Shown here: piece after piece, positions 30,402 through 42,302 of the stretch
Layout: every line of letters begins with the position of its first letter
Numbering within the stretch: position 1 is the first letter of the stretch
Assembly: GCA_932294295.1 (NCBI GenBank)
Contig: OW028578.1
Coordinates: 39,809,410-39,873,409 of the forward strand
Reading direction: 5' to 3'
DNA length: 64,000 bases
DNA from: Alitta virens
Taxonomy: Eukaryota; Annelida; Polychaeta; Phyllodocida; Nereididae
The notes under the pieces: model-generated
The model's database searches: none
Seen by the model: only the letters and a program-made list of their open reading frames with translations
What the model was told of the DNA's origin: nothing
Program-made: the position numbers and the translations under genes

Positions 30402-32736
30402 TTATTTTCTACATAGAGGAGTTGTAGTATCAACATTCGGTCTTCGTTGAATATGAGTGCTTGCTCTAAGCCTCATGCGGTGAAATCTAGGGTCTTCCAC
30501 AATTTCGTCGTAAGGAGCACATAAGTCTACATCACGCATTTCATCCGCACTTCGAGAATGACCCGGTCTGCGGGGTAAGTCTGGGTCTCCGCAACACAGT
30601 GAACCTCTATTTGACTGACTTTGACCAAAGGTCAAACAAACACTATTATTTACCGTATCATGTTGCGCAAATACCCTTAAAGCTGTTGGTGTAACAATGT
30701 CATTTCTTAATGTCACACTATCGTTTGCAATAGACATGGGCGGGGCAGAGGGCGCGTGAACTTGCGCCCTCGTATAACCGTCGTCGGTACAGATTGATGA
30801 TGAAAAAACTGCCGGAGATGAGGCTGTTAATGAACTAAACACGTGTTCTGGAAAATTGTGAAGAATGGGTGAACATATTACTGCAGAAGTCTGATACAAG
30901 AAGGTTTCCAAATCTTCAGGGCTAGCTGACACAATTTCCGTCATAGGGATGTACTGGTCTTGTGAAGAGTATGCCTGTATTGAAGTATATATAACAATAT
31001 AATTGTACTGTTATTAAATTAATTTAAGTAATGCTTGGAATTATAATTTTAAAATAGGAATAATTTAAGTAATGCGTTTATTATAATTTTAAAATAACAA
31101 TAACTTTAGGATTATGATTATGATTTAGAATATTAAATAATTAAGAATTGCGTTATATTATAATTAAAAAATAAGAAAATATACTTACATCATTTTGACG
31201 ACGTTTTTTAAACAATTTAAATAATTTATATAGCGAGGCAAAAATCCCTGCAGAAACAAACGATATTGACAAACTGCCTCCCATGGAAATTCCGACAATT
31301 TCACCTTCAAGGTTTTCTGAGGGCTCAATACTAATTTTAATTTTGGGCTTATCATCATCGGGATTTTCCTGTAAAAGAAATTAAAGATGGAAAATCCAAA
31401 ACAGCAATGTTTATATAAAGATAAATACTCGTTTGATGTAAATAAGCATTACTATAAATACTTACCAGTTTAGTTGATATCTTGGGGGTATAATTAAAGG
31501 TTGCTGTCTGACTAGTACCTATGCTCATTGCAGATGTGGTCTGGGGGCTCATTTGTCCAGTAACCTTTCCAGTATTACTCTGTATAGTAGAACGCGAAGA
31601 AATAGCTACAGTAGGCTGCATAGTACTAGTTAGAGTAACATGTAGATTTCTAAACAGAGTACTACCTAGACTGCTAGGTAGAGTACTAGATATAGTATGC
31701 AATATAGTGCTAAGCGCAGTATTGCTAAGCGCAGTATTAGCGACAGTCCTAGGTAAAGTACTGGCAACAGTAGTAGGTAAAGTACTAGATATAGAACTTG
31801 TCAGCGTACTGTCAACATTGTCTGGTACATTACTCACTACAGTACCAACAACAGTACTATGCACATTGGATTGTGCATTGTTATTACTGTCACTGTCAGA
31901 AAGGTTTGCTGTGCTGTAATCATTTTCCTCAACACTCTGAGATGCAAAATCCTGTAACAAAAAATACTTGTGTTACGCGTTATATGCAGTAATTTTAGAT
32001 TATGCTAAGGGGGGAAATATATGAGTATATAATTTGGCAACAGCCCTAATGTGTCTAGGCTTTTTTAAAAAAGAATAGAACATAGCCTCAAATATAACTG
32101 TGAAGTTTACAGTTGCACTATAAGCCTGTTGTATAATAATCTCTATCATGTTGTTTTATTTAAGCTTTAGTGTACCTAGATTTAAGATAATAGGATTAAG
32201 TTTGAATAAATGCACATTTTAATAAATATTTACCTCTGTTGTAGTAGATTTCAATGTAGCATTTTTGAAATTTAACTCTGTTGTAGTAGATGTCAATGTA
32301 GCATTTTTGAAATTTAAATTTCGGGTGACAAACAGTTTCTGTTAACGAGAAAAATATATAACTAAATAATTGTATGAAATAATTTGTATTGCAATTTATA
32401 ACTGTGTTAATTATTAAGATAACTCACCTTACATTCATCTGGATATATTTCTAAAGGTTTCCAGCTAATCCTTTTCAAAATTGTTATAGGACAACCAAAG
32501 GGATATTTCACAGTAATCATTGTTTCTGTGCAGCCTGTCATGTCAACTATTCCTTTTCGTGTTAAAACGATTATTGTTGCATCTATTCCACAAAATGCAG
32601 GTGAAATAACTATCCTCATTCCAGAGCAGATAGTAGAAGTGTCGCTTGTCTTGACACATTTAAATTTCGAGCAATTTCCATGTGTAGAAAAAATTGCAAA
32701 TAAAGCCACAACGTGCAATGCAAAGATCTTCATTAC
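30402..32736 (-). CDS. Type I mucin-like membrane glycoprotein carried by the Polinton, five exons
   Basis: Exons (minus): 32,736-32,428, 32,338-32,234, 31,951-31,466, 31,368-31,189, 30,974-30,402. All four introns have GT/AG ends and are phase 0; the joined frame is open, about 550 residues. Order: signal peptide after Met at 32,734-32,736 (IFALHVVALFAIFSTHG), a ~80-residue ectodomain with about eight Cys, an exon with two copies of LNFKNATL.STTTE, a 162-residue Ser/Thr-rich stalk with STLP-type repeats, a transmembrane helix (about 31,220-31,300) with stop-transfer FKKRRQND, and a 190-residue cytoplasmic tail. An in-frame Met also exists at 32,785-32,787. Architecture fits a surface or virion glycoprotein; no family recognised. 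Confidence 0.75.
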
Positions 32737-32915
32737 TTCTTTTCTTGTATTGAAAGAACCCCCCCAGGTAATTAAGCTGTCATGCATGATTTAACTTATT
32801 TACAGCCACCAGATGTCACTGTATGATTTATTCATATCAGAAGCTACCTACCGGATTTTTCTTGACTTTAATTAAATATTAGTGACTAAAGCATCTCTTG
32901 CCATTTCGCAGTTAG

Positions 32916-33201
32916 AAATACATGAGGGAAGTGTGTTTCTTTTTGTACTGAAGAATCAAAATGAGGTCTACAGATGGTCAGAGTGAAAGAATTGAAGACG
33001 GTTGCCAACCTACATTTGTCACTATAGATTTACCAAACAGAAAAATGGAAAATGATATAAATACATGAGGGAAGTGTGTTTCTTTTTGTACTGAAGAATC
33101 AAAATGAGGTCTACAGATGGTCAGAGTGAAAGAATTGAAGACGGTTGCCAACCTACATTTGTCACTATAGATTTACCAAACAGAAAAATGGAAAATGATA
33201 T
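32916..33201. repeat. 143-bp perfect-looking tandem duplication over a gene start
   Basis: AAATACATGAGGGAAGTGTG through GGAAAATGATATA occurs at 32,916-33,058 and again from 33,059. It duplicates the promoter-proximal region and first ~33 codons of the gene starting at 33,104. The upstream copy (ATG 32,961) terminates soon after its end. Confidence 0.9.
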
Positions 33202-33546
33202 AATTGAACAATCTCTGGGTAAAAGACCTTTATTACCAGACAAATTAGGCAATAAACAAAGTCATAAATTTATAACGTTGCTATTGCTTACAATAATATC
33301 TGTTTCAGGGCTAATTGGGATGTTAAAACCTACATATAACAATGAAAGATTTGATTATCAGCCTCATTTAGAGGCACTAAACTCTTTAACAAATTTTTCT
33401 ATACTAAATGGTACTATAAAGGTATTTTATTAATTATATGTCTTGCATTGCATCTCACATATATACGCTCCCTACAGTTTAACAACTTTCCTAACTCAGA
33501 ATTGTTTAGCAGCTTTAAATGTAAAACTGGTGAATCATCATGTTGA
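33104..33546 (+). CDS. Single-pass (type II-like) membrane protein of the Polinton, two exons
   Basis: Exon one 33,104-33,421 and exon two 33,478-33,546 flank a 56-bp intron (GTATTT...CTACAG), phase 0, giving about 128 residues. The N-terminal ~50 residues are polar without a signal peptide, then FITLLLLTIISVSGLIGML is a membrane segment. The remainder has two N-glycosylation motifs (NFS, NGT) and two Cys, and ends KTGESSC. Topology with the C-terminus outside is inferred. It is divergently placed to the mucin-like glycoprotein, with about 0.4 kb between them. Without the intron the frame ends at a TAA 12 bases past the donor. Confidence 0.6.
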
Positions 33547-33830
33547 ATACCCCTACCCTTCCCATTTAACAATTTATAGGGGCTCTGTTTAGCATATAAA
33601 TAGACTGAAGTGAAAAAGTGTAGCAGTTTGTTACTTGTCTTGATGAGAGACCTCCGATATACTGGTAGACAACACTGGGACAATTTGGTTAAAGATTGAC
33701 ACAAAAGCTTTGCACCGTTTGCAAATGGAGCTTTAAGGATTATATTCAGATTTTGGATAAATAACTTCCTTATAATGTACAAACGACAGAGTAAATAACA
33801 TTATTATAGTGCACAAAAAAAACAACGACA
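33547..33830. other. Spacer before the polymerase gene
   Basis: A short exon-like open stretch (SDILVDNTGTIWLKIDTKAL, about 33,653-33,730) lies here but has no convincing partner; otherwise the spacer is non-coding. Confidence 0.35.
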
Positions 33831-36800
33831 ATGGCATCAAACAACTTAAATACGCCAAGCAGCCAGAAGAGGGCGCTTGAGGATGGCAACGACTCTGAGA
33901 CATCTGTTGGAAATACTGTAAGTTGTACAGTTTCTATTTTAATTGTGCAAAATTAATTCACTGTTGAAAAACTTGTATTTTACTTATAAGTATTAATTTT
34001 TGTTATTGTAGGGAGACAATATAGGATCATTTTTAAAACACCCTAGACTTGAACCGCAGCAAAAAAACCCGTATAATCAAAGTCTACTAAACACAAACTT
34101 GGTAAGTTTACTTAAGGGTTGTTATTTGAATATACTTCTGAATGTTATACTTCCATTTTAATTTATTTATGAACCAAAACAAAATAGTATGATTTTACAT
34201 TCCTTATTATGGGCAAAATTTAAGTAGTAAGAGATAAGCGCTGATGGTAGTTTATAAAATACACATATTTTATTTAGTGACATGTTTGTTGGATATTTAC
34301 TCTTCATTTTAAGGTGGCAGAAAGCAAGCCCTATTCCATTGTACAGAGTAGAATTACAAAAACATGGAAACGAGGTGTGGAAGAAAAAACCTACAGAGCC
34401 AATTTCAGCGCTGAAAATACAGGTATTTTACAATAATTGTATGTTATATTACTTTAACTTTGTATTATGAGTTATTGGGACTTTGAGTATTGTTTTTACA
34501 ATTGTATACATTATTTTACAACAGGAGCCAGGCTATTAGATATTAAAGAAGACCTAGTGCATATGTTTGATGAGGTCATTAACATCGCTTCAACTAATTA
34601 TGATGGGAAAGACAAGGCTAGACTTACTATAGCCCACTCTGAGATGCCAGAAGAAATATTTGTACACATGAGAGATGTTTCTAACCTAACAGGAAGAACA
34701 GTGATGGAAAGATTTGAAAAAGTGCTTAACTCCCACCAAGATATGACTGTTGATGAGTCTTTTGAGATATCAGTTGGCCTAATGAGGTTATTTAAAGGAG
34801 GCAGTCCTACAAAGAGAAGTGGTAGGACTCGCCCTCTATTTCCTCATTTGAACAAAACATTATATAGTTCTATTGTAAACAAAAAAGCCATTGTGGAAAT
34901 AATTTGTGAAGACAATGAATTTATCTGTGCAGCAAAACGTATTGTTGTTTGTATGGCTAAGCTTGAAAATATGAGACGAAATGACTTTCTCAATTTGATC
35001 AGGAAGAACAGGCAATGTTCCAATGGTCCACAGACGCTGAAGACCAAAGCATTAGACTACAAGAAAGGGCTGGACTTCCCACTGATGAACCCCTGACAAT
35101 TTCAGAGTTGGCTGCTTTTGAATCTGTGCTAAAGGTAAAAATAGCTGTAATTAAATTTGCAGACGAATCAAATACGCCTGTAGTTTCAGAAGTTTCAGGT
35201 AGTGAATATGACAATGTGATATTTCTGTATCATACTGATGACCATTTTCATGCCGTAGTCAATCACAGAGCCATGTTTCCCAAAAGTAACCTTTGCATGC
35301 AGTGTTTTGAGGTGTACAATGTGAAAGATAAATCCCATCCTTGCCTTGAAGGCCAAAAAAGCAATTGCATTGTTTGTAAAAGACATGAGTGTAACTTTGG
35401 TGAAACTATTACCTGTGATGACTGTAACATGACTTGTAGAAACATGTCCTGCTTTGATTCCCACAAGAGGTTAACAAAATCTGAAAAAACACAATGTGAA
35501 ACAAGGTACAAATGTAAAGAGTGTGGAAAAGTTATCTTAACAAAAGAACAAAGCATTGTGGATCATGTCTGCGGTCAATACAAATGTCTTTATTGTTCAG
35601 AATATGTATATCAAGATCATTTATGTTACCTCAGAAGGAAAAAAATTAAACTATCATCAGGTAAATTTGTATTTTTTGACTTTGAAACAATGAAGGATGA
35701 TGTCTTTCAATGTGAATATGGTTATGTTAAAAGAGGTCATAGCGGCCAAGGTGATTGCAGTAAGTGTACTGATGAATATGAATGCCCCTCTTGCAGAATC
35801 TGTGTCAATTGTAGGTCACCTAATTGCAATAGAAATTATCATATTCCTAACATGGTTGTATGTCAAACAGCATGCGATTCCTGTAAAGATGAAACTCTTA
35901 AAGAAAAGCCTAATTGCAGTAAATGTGGTAACCTTTGTATGCAGTGTCAAAAGTCAAGATCAAAAAAGGATGACAGTACAGTTGATTGTGATGTTAGTTG
36001 GTGTGGTGAACGAGAATTGGTTTTTAAGGGTCCTGACACAGTTTATGACTTTTGCACATGGCTAATATCGCCTTTACATAAAAATTACACAGCTTTAGCA
36101 CATAATGGAAAAGGATTTGATTTTTCATTTATTTTGAACTTTTGTGTCAGTGAAGCCAGAATAAAACCTCAATGCATTTACGCAGGATCTAAAATAATGT
36201 GTATGGGAATAAAAGATGGCATAAATCTGAAGTTTATTGATAGTATAAACTTTATGGGAATGAGCTTAAAAAAGTTTCCAAATGCATTTTCATTACGACC
36301 TGAAAGTGAGCTTGATGGTGATGTACATGAACTTGCTAAGGGGGACTTTCCCCATCTCATGAATACAAAAGAATATCAAGATTACTGTGGAACTTTTCCT
36401 ACTCTTGCCATGTATAACGTGAATGCAATGCCAGTTAAAGAACGTGAAACATTCATTGAATGGCACAAAAAACAAAGTGGAAAAGTGTTCAATTTTCAGA
36501 AAGAACTGTTATCTTATTGTAAGCTTGATGTCACCATTTTAAGGTTGGCTTGTTTGAAATTTCGAGATATCATCACTGAAATAACTACCATCAAAAGTGA
36601 TGACGGTGATGTATTAGGTGTAGTAGATGTATTTGCCCATGTGACAATTGCCTCTGCATGTATGCAGATTTTTCGAGTTAATTTTATTGAAGAATACTAT
36701 GATGTAACATTATGTGATGGCAGGGGTGGTAAAGCTCTTTTTAAAACTGGTAAATGGTATTTAGGCGAAGAGCCTATCTCACCAGATGATATAATAGAAA

Positions 36801-38508
36801 GAAAGTTTGTTTCCTCATCTATTGCACAAGTGCCAGCTCAAGGGTATGTCAGAAACAGTAATCACTCCTATAAGTCTATTTTATGGCTGGAGTGGGAAGC
36901 TAAAAAACTTGGTAGAGAAATTGCGCATGCTAGAAACAGGGGTGAACATCCAGTACGATGTGGTTCATCCACTTATCTACTAGATGGCTATGATAAAACT
37001 AACAATGTCTGTTACGAATTTAATGGTTGCAGGTATCATGGATGCTATTGTATAAAGGACAGAAAACTGAAAGATCCTAGAACAGGTTTTTTCATGGAGA
37101 ACTTACATAAAAACACAAAAAGGAAAGAAAATAATTTAAAAGCAATGGGGTATAATTTGATAATAATGTGGGAATGTGAATTTGATAAGAGTGTAAAACA
37201 GGATGAAGAGTTACAAAAGTTTATCCAAGAGTTAGATGTACCTGAACGATTTCAATCAGATCTTCGTTCTTTGGGGGGCGCACGGAGTGTTTCAGTCTTC
37301 ATCATTCATGTAAAGAAGGTGAGGAAATCCATTATATTGACGTCTGTTCAATGTATCCATTTCTAAATAAACATTCAAAATTAGTTGTAGGCCACCCTGA
37401 CATTATATGTAGAGATTTTGACTACAGTATGCAGAGTTATTTTGGCATTGCACATGTCAAACTATTACCACCTAAAGATCTGTACATACCTGTACTACCT
37501 CTCAGAGTGACTGGTAAGTTAACATTTCCACTTTGTGCTGCTTGTGCAAAATTAGATATACCCCCAGAAATTTGTGAACATTCCAATGAAGAAAGGGCTA
37601 TTAAAGGTGTTTATTGCACTCCAGAAATAATGGCAGCAATTGACAAAGGTTATGTCATCATGAAAATATATGAAGTTTACCATTATCCAGAGACATCTCA
37701 ATATGATAGTGAAACTATGAAAGGTGGGTTGTTCACAAAGCAAGTTAATTTATTTATCAAAATAAAAACTGAAGCAAGTGGCTATCCTCAATGGGTGGAA
37801 AGTGAATCTGATAAAAACAAAAAAGTGGGGGTTGCTTTAGATAAAGACAAAATACAAGTCAACCCTGCTTTGAGAAGTATAGCAAAAATATTCCTTAATT
37901 CCTTCTGGGGTAAACTTGGCGAAAAAAACAACAAGTTAAAAACACAGTTTATTTCTGACACTTTATCACTTGCAAAATTACAGAATAACTCAAAATATTG
38001 CATTCAGAATGTTCATGTTGTTAATGAAGATGTTATGGTTGCTGAATATAACTGTGACACAACTTTTGAAAAAGAGAGTAATGTTACTAATGAAATTTTG
38101 GCTTCACTGACAACTTGTTATGCTAGATTAGAGCTTTTAAAGCATATGGATTTTGTAGGAAGACGAATTCTTTATTGCGACACAGATAGCATAATTTTTG
38201 TAACTGAACCCACTCTTGATTCAAATGGTCACGAAGTTTATAATAATTACCCTCCGTTGGGTGATTGTTTAGGTGACCCTACTAATGAATTAGAATTAGG
38301 TACTTACATAACAGATTTTGCATGCGCTGGACCTAAATCATATTCATACAGGACAACTGATGGCCGTGAAAGTGTGAAGTTTAAAGGTGTTAAAGTTAAT
38401 TTTTTAAATTCACAAATAATTAATTTTGATTCTGTAAAAGAACTAGTCATGGATTTTAACAAAACTGTTACATTGACACCTCAAACTCAGTTTAAAAGAT
38501 GTAAATAA
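33831..38508 (+). pseudogene. Protein-primed DNA polymerase B of the Polinton, spliced, two frameshifts
   Basis: Three short N-terminal exons (33,831-33,917; 34,012-34,101; 34,314-34,422) precede the main exon from 34,525; all junctions have GT/AG ends and agree in phase. The N-terminal region (VEIICEDNEFICAAKRIVV) resembles the OTU-like part of Polinton polymerases, followed by several Cys/His zinc-binding clusters. Exonuclease motifs: FFDFET (about 35,673), LAHNGKGFDF, YCKLDVTIL. Polymerase motifs: DVCSMYPF, KIFLNSFWGKLGEK (about 37,885-37,926), YCDTDS (about 38,175-38,192), GPKSYSY. Frame changes occur near 34,980-34,995 and in a six-G run at 37,273-37,278. All catalytic motifs are otherwise present. 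It replicates the linear element from a protein primer. Confidence 0.93.
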
Positions 38509-38944
38509 GGTGGTATAATCTACAATACATCTCTGGTAAAAAAACTCACATGTACATTTGATAAAAGACAAATTTTACCATCCCTAGATACCATACCTTT
38601 TGGCTTTGTAGAATAGGAAAATATAATGCTTTTATTTTGAATTTGTGTTATCTATATTTATGTAATCTTACATAATTAACATGAACACCAGTATAGTCTG
38701 CAGAAAATGTTTTGTACAATTGTATGTCCTTCAATGTAATTCTTGAAAATATATGTTTTATACTATCTCACTTGTGTTTGATAATAAATGTTACTAATGT
38801 CTTTATAATAAAATTCTCAAACTGTATCTTGATTTTGTACTTATTTCATATACTGTTAAACTTAAATTACCTCAAATCTCAAGTCATACTAAGTATAGTT
38901 CAAATAGTATAGTGTTCAATTAGTATAAGTTTTATACACAAGGT
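38509..38944. other. AT-rich region between polymerase and right TIR
   Basis: No supportable gene; probable 3' untranslated and spacer sequence. Confidence 0.5.
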
Positions 38945-39193
38945 GTCTAGACTGTAGTTTTAAAAATTAACCTTAGAGCGATTTTTACATCTAGTTCACG
39001 ATTTAGCACTAGAGGGCTTTATGTCTGTAGTACCAAAATTTCAGCCAGGGGTTTAATTCCCTAGTTCCAAATTTAACACTAGAGGGCTTTTTACGTCTGT
39101 AGTACCAAAACTTTCCGCTAGGGGTTTAATTCCCTAGTTCCAAAATTACCACCAGAGGCGCTGCTCTGACATCAGCGCACACTACATACTACT
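38945..39193. repeat. Polinton right terminal inverted repeat
   Basis: The end reads ...CACTACATACTACT, the inverse of the left end. The inner part carries diverged ~34-bp half-units (CCCTAGTTCCAAATTTAACA, AGTACCAAAACTTTCCGCTA) whose arrangement differs from the left array. Confidence 0.9.
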
Positions 39194-39303
39194 AGCAAGT
39201 CCTGATCTGAATGTAAAAAATTCTCACATTATAATATTGTCTAACATGTATTTTCACTTCAAGGTGTAATACCTGAAACAGGAGATTCTCACAATAAAAT
39301 ATG

Positions 39304-39391
39304 TCCTGCAAGCCGGATTTGAACCAGCGACCTTAGGATGTCAGTGTGAGTCCTCTACAGTCCTCCGCTGTACCAACTGAGATATCACGGG
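39304..39391 (-). pseudogene. Degenerate intron-containing tRNA-Tyr (GTA)
   Basis: On the minus strand GGACTGTAGA (anticodon GTA), a ~15-nt intron, then TCCTAAGGTC and B box GGTTCAAATCC are present. The acceptor stem has a mismatch (3' strand TTGCAGG against CCCGTGA), and the D-arm has changes from the intact copy at 63,370 (TATCTC, GGTACAGC). A T-run follows. The 3' end is 110 bp from the Polinton end. Confidence 0.75.
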
Positions 39392-39679
39392 ATTTTAACG
39401 GGCTTGCGAAGTCTTTTAATTTAATGACTTTTGCTACCTGTGCGGTTGTGCCTGAGGCTACATATTTATGCCACAGTTTTTCCACCTGGTGGATGATTTC
39501 AGAAGTTATTACAACAAAGCTGGGCCATCTGATGATTAATCCAGCACAGGTTGAATTACAACCTGCAGTAATTTGCCAAATCTCTCAATTGATAAGGTTG
39601 ACACAAATGGATTATGTTTGCCTTTTGTTATAATATGGTTCAGCCCCAAGATCTGCCAATATCACAGGCATCACAATCG

Positions 39680-39799
<120 letters not shown>

Positions 39800-42224
39800 T
39801 ATTGTTAAACCCAAACACTGGTTGTACAATATGGGCCAACAATCAGAGGAACTCATGCCTGACAATTTGTCATGATGAGTGCTGGACTAGACCGCTTCCC
39901 CACTTCAAACAGCAAGTGTAGCTGCCCAATTGATCATGATGAGCTACTTTCAAAACGTTGTACTGTATTAATTACTAAAGTCTATTGATTTTGCCTCTTT
40001 CCCCTTCTCTATCTAATTTTGTAAGCCATACATTTTTAAAGATGGTTATTTTTATCACCAGTGTCAATCCACCAGGTGGGCAGGCCAGCCCGAGGGTGGG
40101 TGGGAGGCCACCGGGAAGGCAGTCATGCGTAACAATTTCTGGAGCAGCACTCAAACACTATAGTAATCTTCATTAAAAATGTCTACTCACGTTTTGGTCA
40201 TATTTTTTCATAAAAGCTGACAGAAGTAGAAAAATTGCCTAAACTAAAAAAATATGCATTCATTTCTCTTGTATTTCTAAGAGAAGATTTCTTAATCAGC
40301 TTATCGCCAACATAGTTTAACAAATCAGTTTTCTTAACTAGGTAAACTAGAAAAGAATGTCCATTATTAGGTTGCTTGGCTTATAGGTGATGACACACAG
40401 TGTAATTCGCATACAGATGTCTGTGGAGGCAGGTGTAATGATGGAATGACATGTAAAGCTTATTAGAGTCCACACCATAACATAAACACTTAATTCCATC
40501 CAAATAGACCTGTAAAATGTTAAGATTTATTTGCTAATCTTACTTAATTATTATTCTTTTCACTATATCATATTCTTCAATGATCCATATGTCTGTAAAT
40601 TGTTGTAATTTATTGAAATTATGTTGTTTCATTTCTAAATGAAACTCAACTCAATTAAAAGTTCATATCAAATTCAATAGTCCCAAGAAGACATTTTTTT
40701 TTATTGACGACGGATGATGATCATTCTAGTGTAAATTGAGGTCAAACATAAAAAGAACATTTTTGGAAATAGTGTAAACCGTGACCCGTCCCAACCTAAA
40801 ATTCAAAGTGAGATATGGAACCCAAGACCTTTAGCCTGACCTTTAGCCTGACCATCAGCCTGACCATAAGCCTGACCTTTAGCCTGACCATCAGCCTGAC
40901 CATTGGACCACACTTAAAATCTAAAAAAGTGTGTTAGAATAAAATGATATTATAAGGATGTGACTTTCTATGGTATTACTACTGAATTAATCAATAGTGA
41001 GTATTGGTAACATTCTGCAAATGAAACTCTCCAATATATATATTATATTAAACAATGAACTGTACTAAACGTAGTGGAGGTATGTAACACATTACGACTG
41101 AGTATATATAGGCAAAATATCTAGTTCCCATTTTCACCTCATTAATCATAAACTTTCTGAATATCACAAAGGTGAACACTGTTGTTACAACCAATAGCAA
41201 TTACAGCCAAATTAGCTGACCTGGAAGGATATATTAGTTTCTTTGTCAAATAACAATCATGCTTACCATGCCTAGAACACTTAATTTTGTTTGTCAACAT
41301 GCCTTATGTGATATTGTTGCTAGGTAAGCAAACTTGTCTGCCTGGAAAATTACCTTACTGACATTATAACTTTATGAAGAGCGTCGCCAAATCGCGACTT
41401 CGGAGTCTTTTTATGAAAAAATAAGATCAGAGATGTTTCCATTCAAGCCATAATCGCATTACCAATACATTTTTGTACATAATAAACCTTTTGAACTTAG
41501 ATGAAAATTGAAAGTGCTGTTTAATAAAATGTACCACAAAACGATGACGTTCATGATGTTAATGTGTGCATTGTTTTTGTATTCTGTAGTAATTGCCATA
41601 TGCAATATAACTGACTGTGATATTTGTCAGTGATATTTGATATTCTGAAATGAAATGGTGATATTGGTTTATTTGCCGAAATTACCTTTGGATTTAGCAA
41701 CACTGAATATCTTTGGCGAACTAACATGTAGGTAATAATTTAAAGTACTTACTATACACAATAACCTAACATTTATTACAATCAGATTCAGATATTTTTT
41801 ACCTACAAACTAAACAGTTACAGAGATAGGGATTACCCTCTCAGGAAGTTGATTTCAACTATCAAGGGCAAACTCCAATAATTTTTACATAAATGTATTA
41901 TTTTACATAATATTATAAAGGTATATAATTATCAAACAACATAACATGTGTCAATAATTTTAGAATTCAAATAGAAGTAGAAGGGGGTGAGGATGATGCT
42001 TAGCTGTGACAAACGAATCCTAATTCATTACATCATAGCATAATAACAAATGTATGAAGTAACCATGAGCACCTTAATTTATTGGTAAGCCAAATAGCTG
42101 AACAGTGCTGAATAGTTACATGATATAATATATATATTAAATACAATGAAAATGCTGTGGGTGCAAAAATTAATTCAAGCACCCATGGAAGTAACAATTT
42201 ATATCATAACATAATTTAAACAAA
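39800..42224. other. AT-rich intergenic DNA
   Basis: No gene is supportable. A 12-bp minisatellite lies at 40,827-40,905. GC-rich GGTGGGCAGGCCAGCCCGAG near 40,074 is reminiscent of a similar GC-rich island near 46,880-46,940. Confidence 0.5.
40827..40905. repeat. 12-bp minisatellite (GACCTTTAGCCT/GACCATCAGCCT)
   Basis: About six tandem units alternate between GACCTTTAGCCT and GACCATCAGCCT variants. Confidence 0.9.
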
Positions 42225-42254
42225 TGTATGAAGTAACAATTTACCAATATATAT

Positions 42255-42255
42255 C

Positions 42256-42298
<43 letters not shown>
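42255..42298. repeat. (TA)n microsatellite
   Basis: About 44 bp of TA repeats end within a few bases of the GT61 stop codon, i.e. in its 3' untranslated region. Confidence 0.95.

Positions 42299-42300
<2 letters not shown>

Positions 42301-42302
<2 letters not shown>

Larger units (their letters stand above)
20524..39199. mobile_element. Complete Polinton/Maverick with 6-bp target duplication
   Basis: The element spans 20,530-39,193. AGCAAG flanks it on both sides (20,524-20,529; 39,194-39,199), the 6-bp duplication expected of Polinton integrases. The ends are inverted and begin AGTAGTATGTAGTG. The gene set is integrase, penton-like and major capsid proteins, packaging ATPase and protein-primed polymerase B, plus non-core genes. 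Core genes other than the ATPase carry frameshifts. No adenain-like cysteine protease was recognised. Intact ends and duplication indicate a comparatively young, complete insertion. Confidence 0.96.

Noticed and set aside
31521..31919. Plus-strand Val/Leu-rich frame
   Set aside because: Antisense shadow of the Ser/Thr-rich stalk exon.
33414..33782. 122-codon minus-strand frame in the Polinton
   Set aside because: It overlaps the second exon of the membrane protein gene and spacer on the other strand, and has no recognisable feature.
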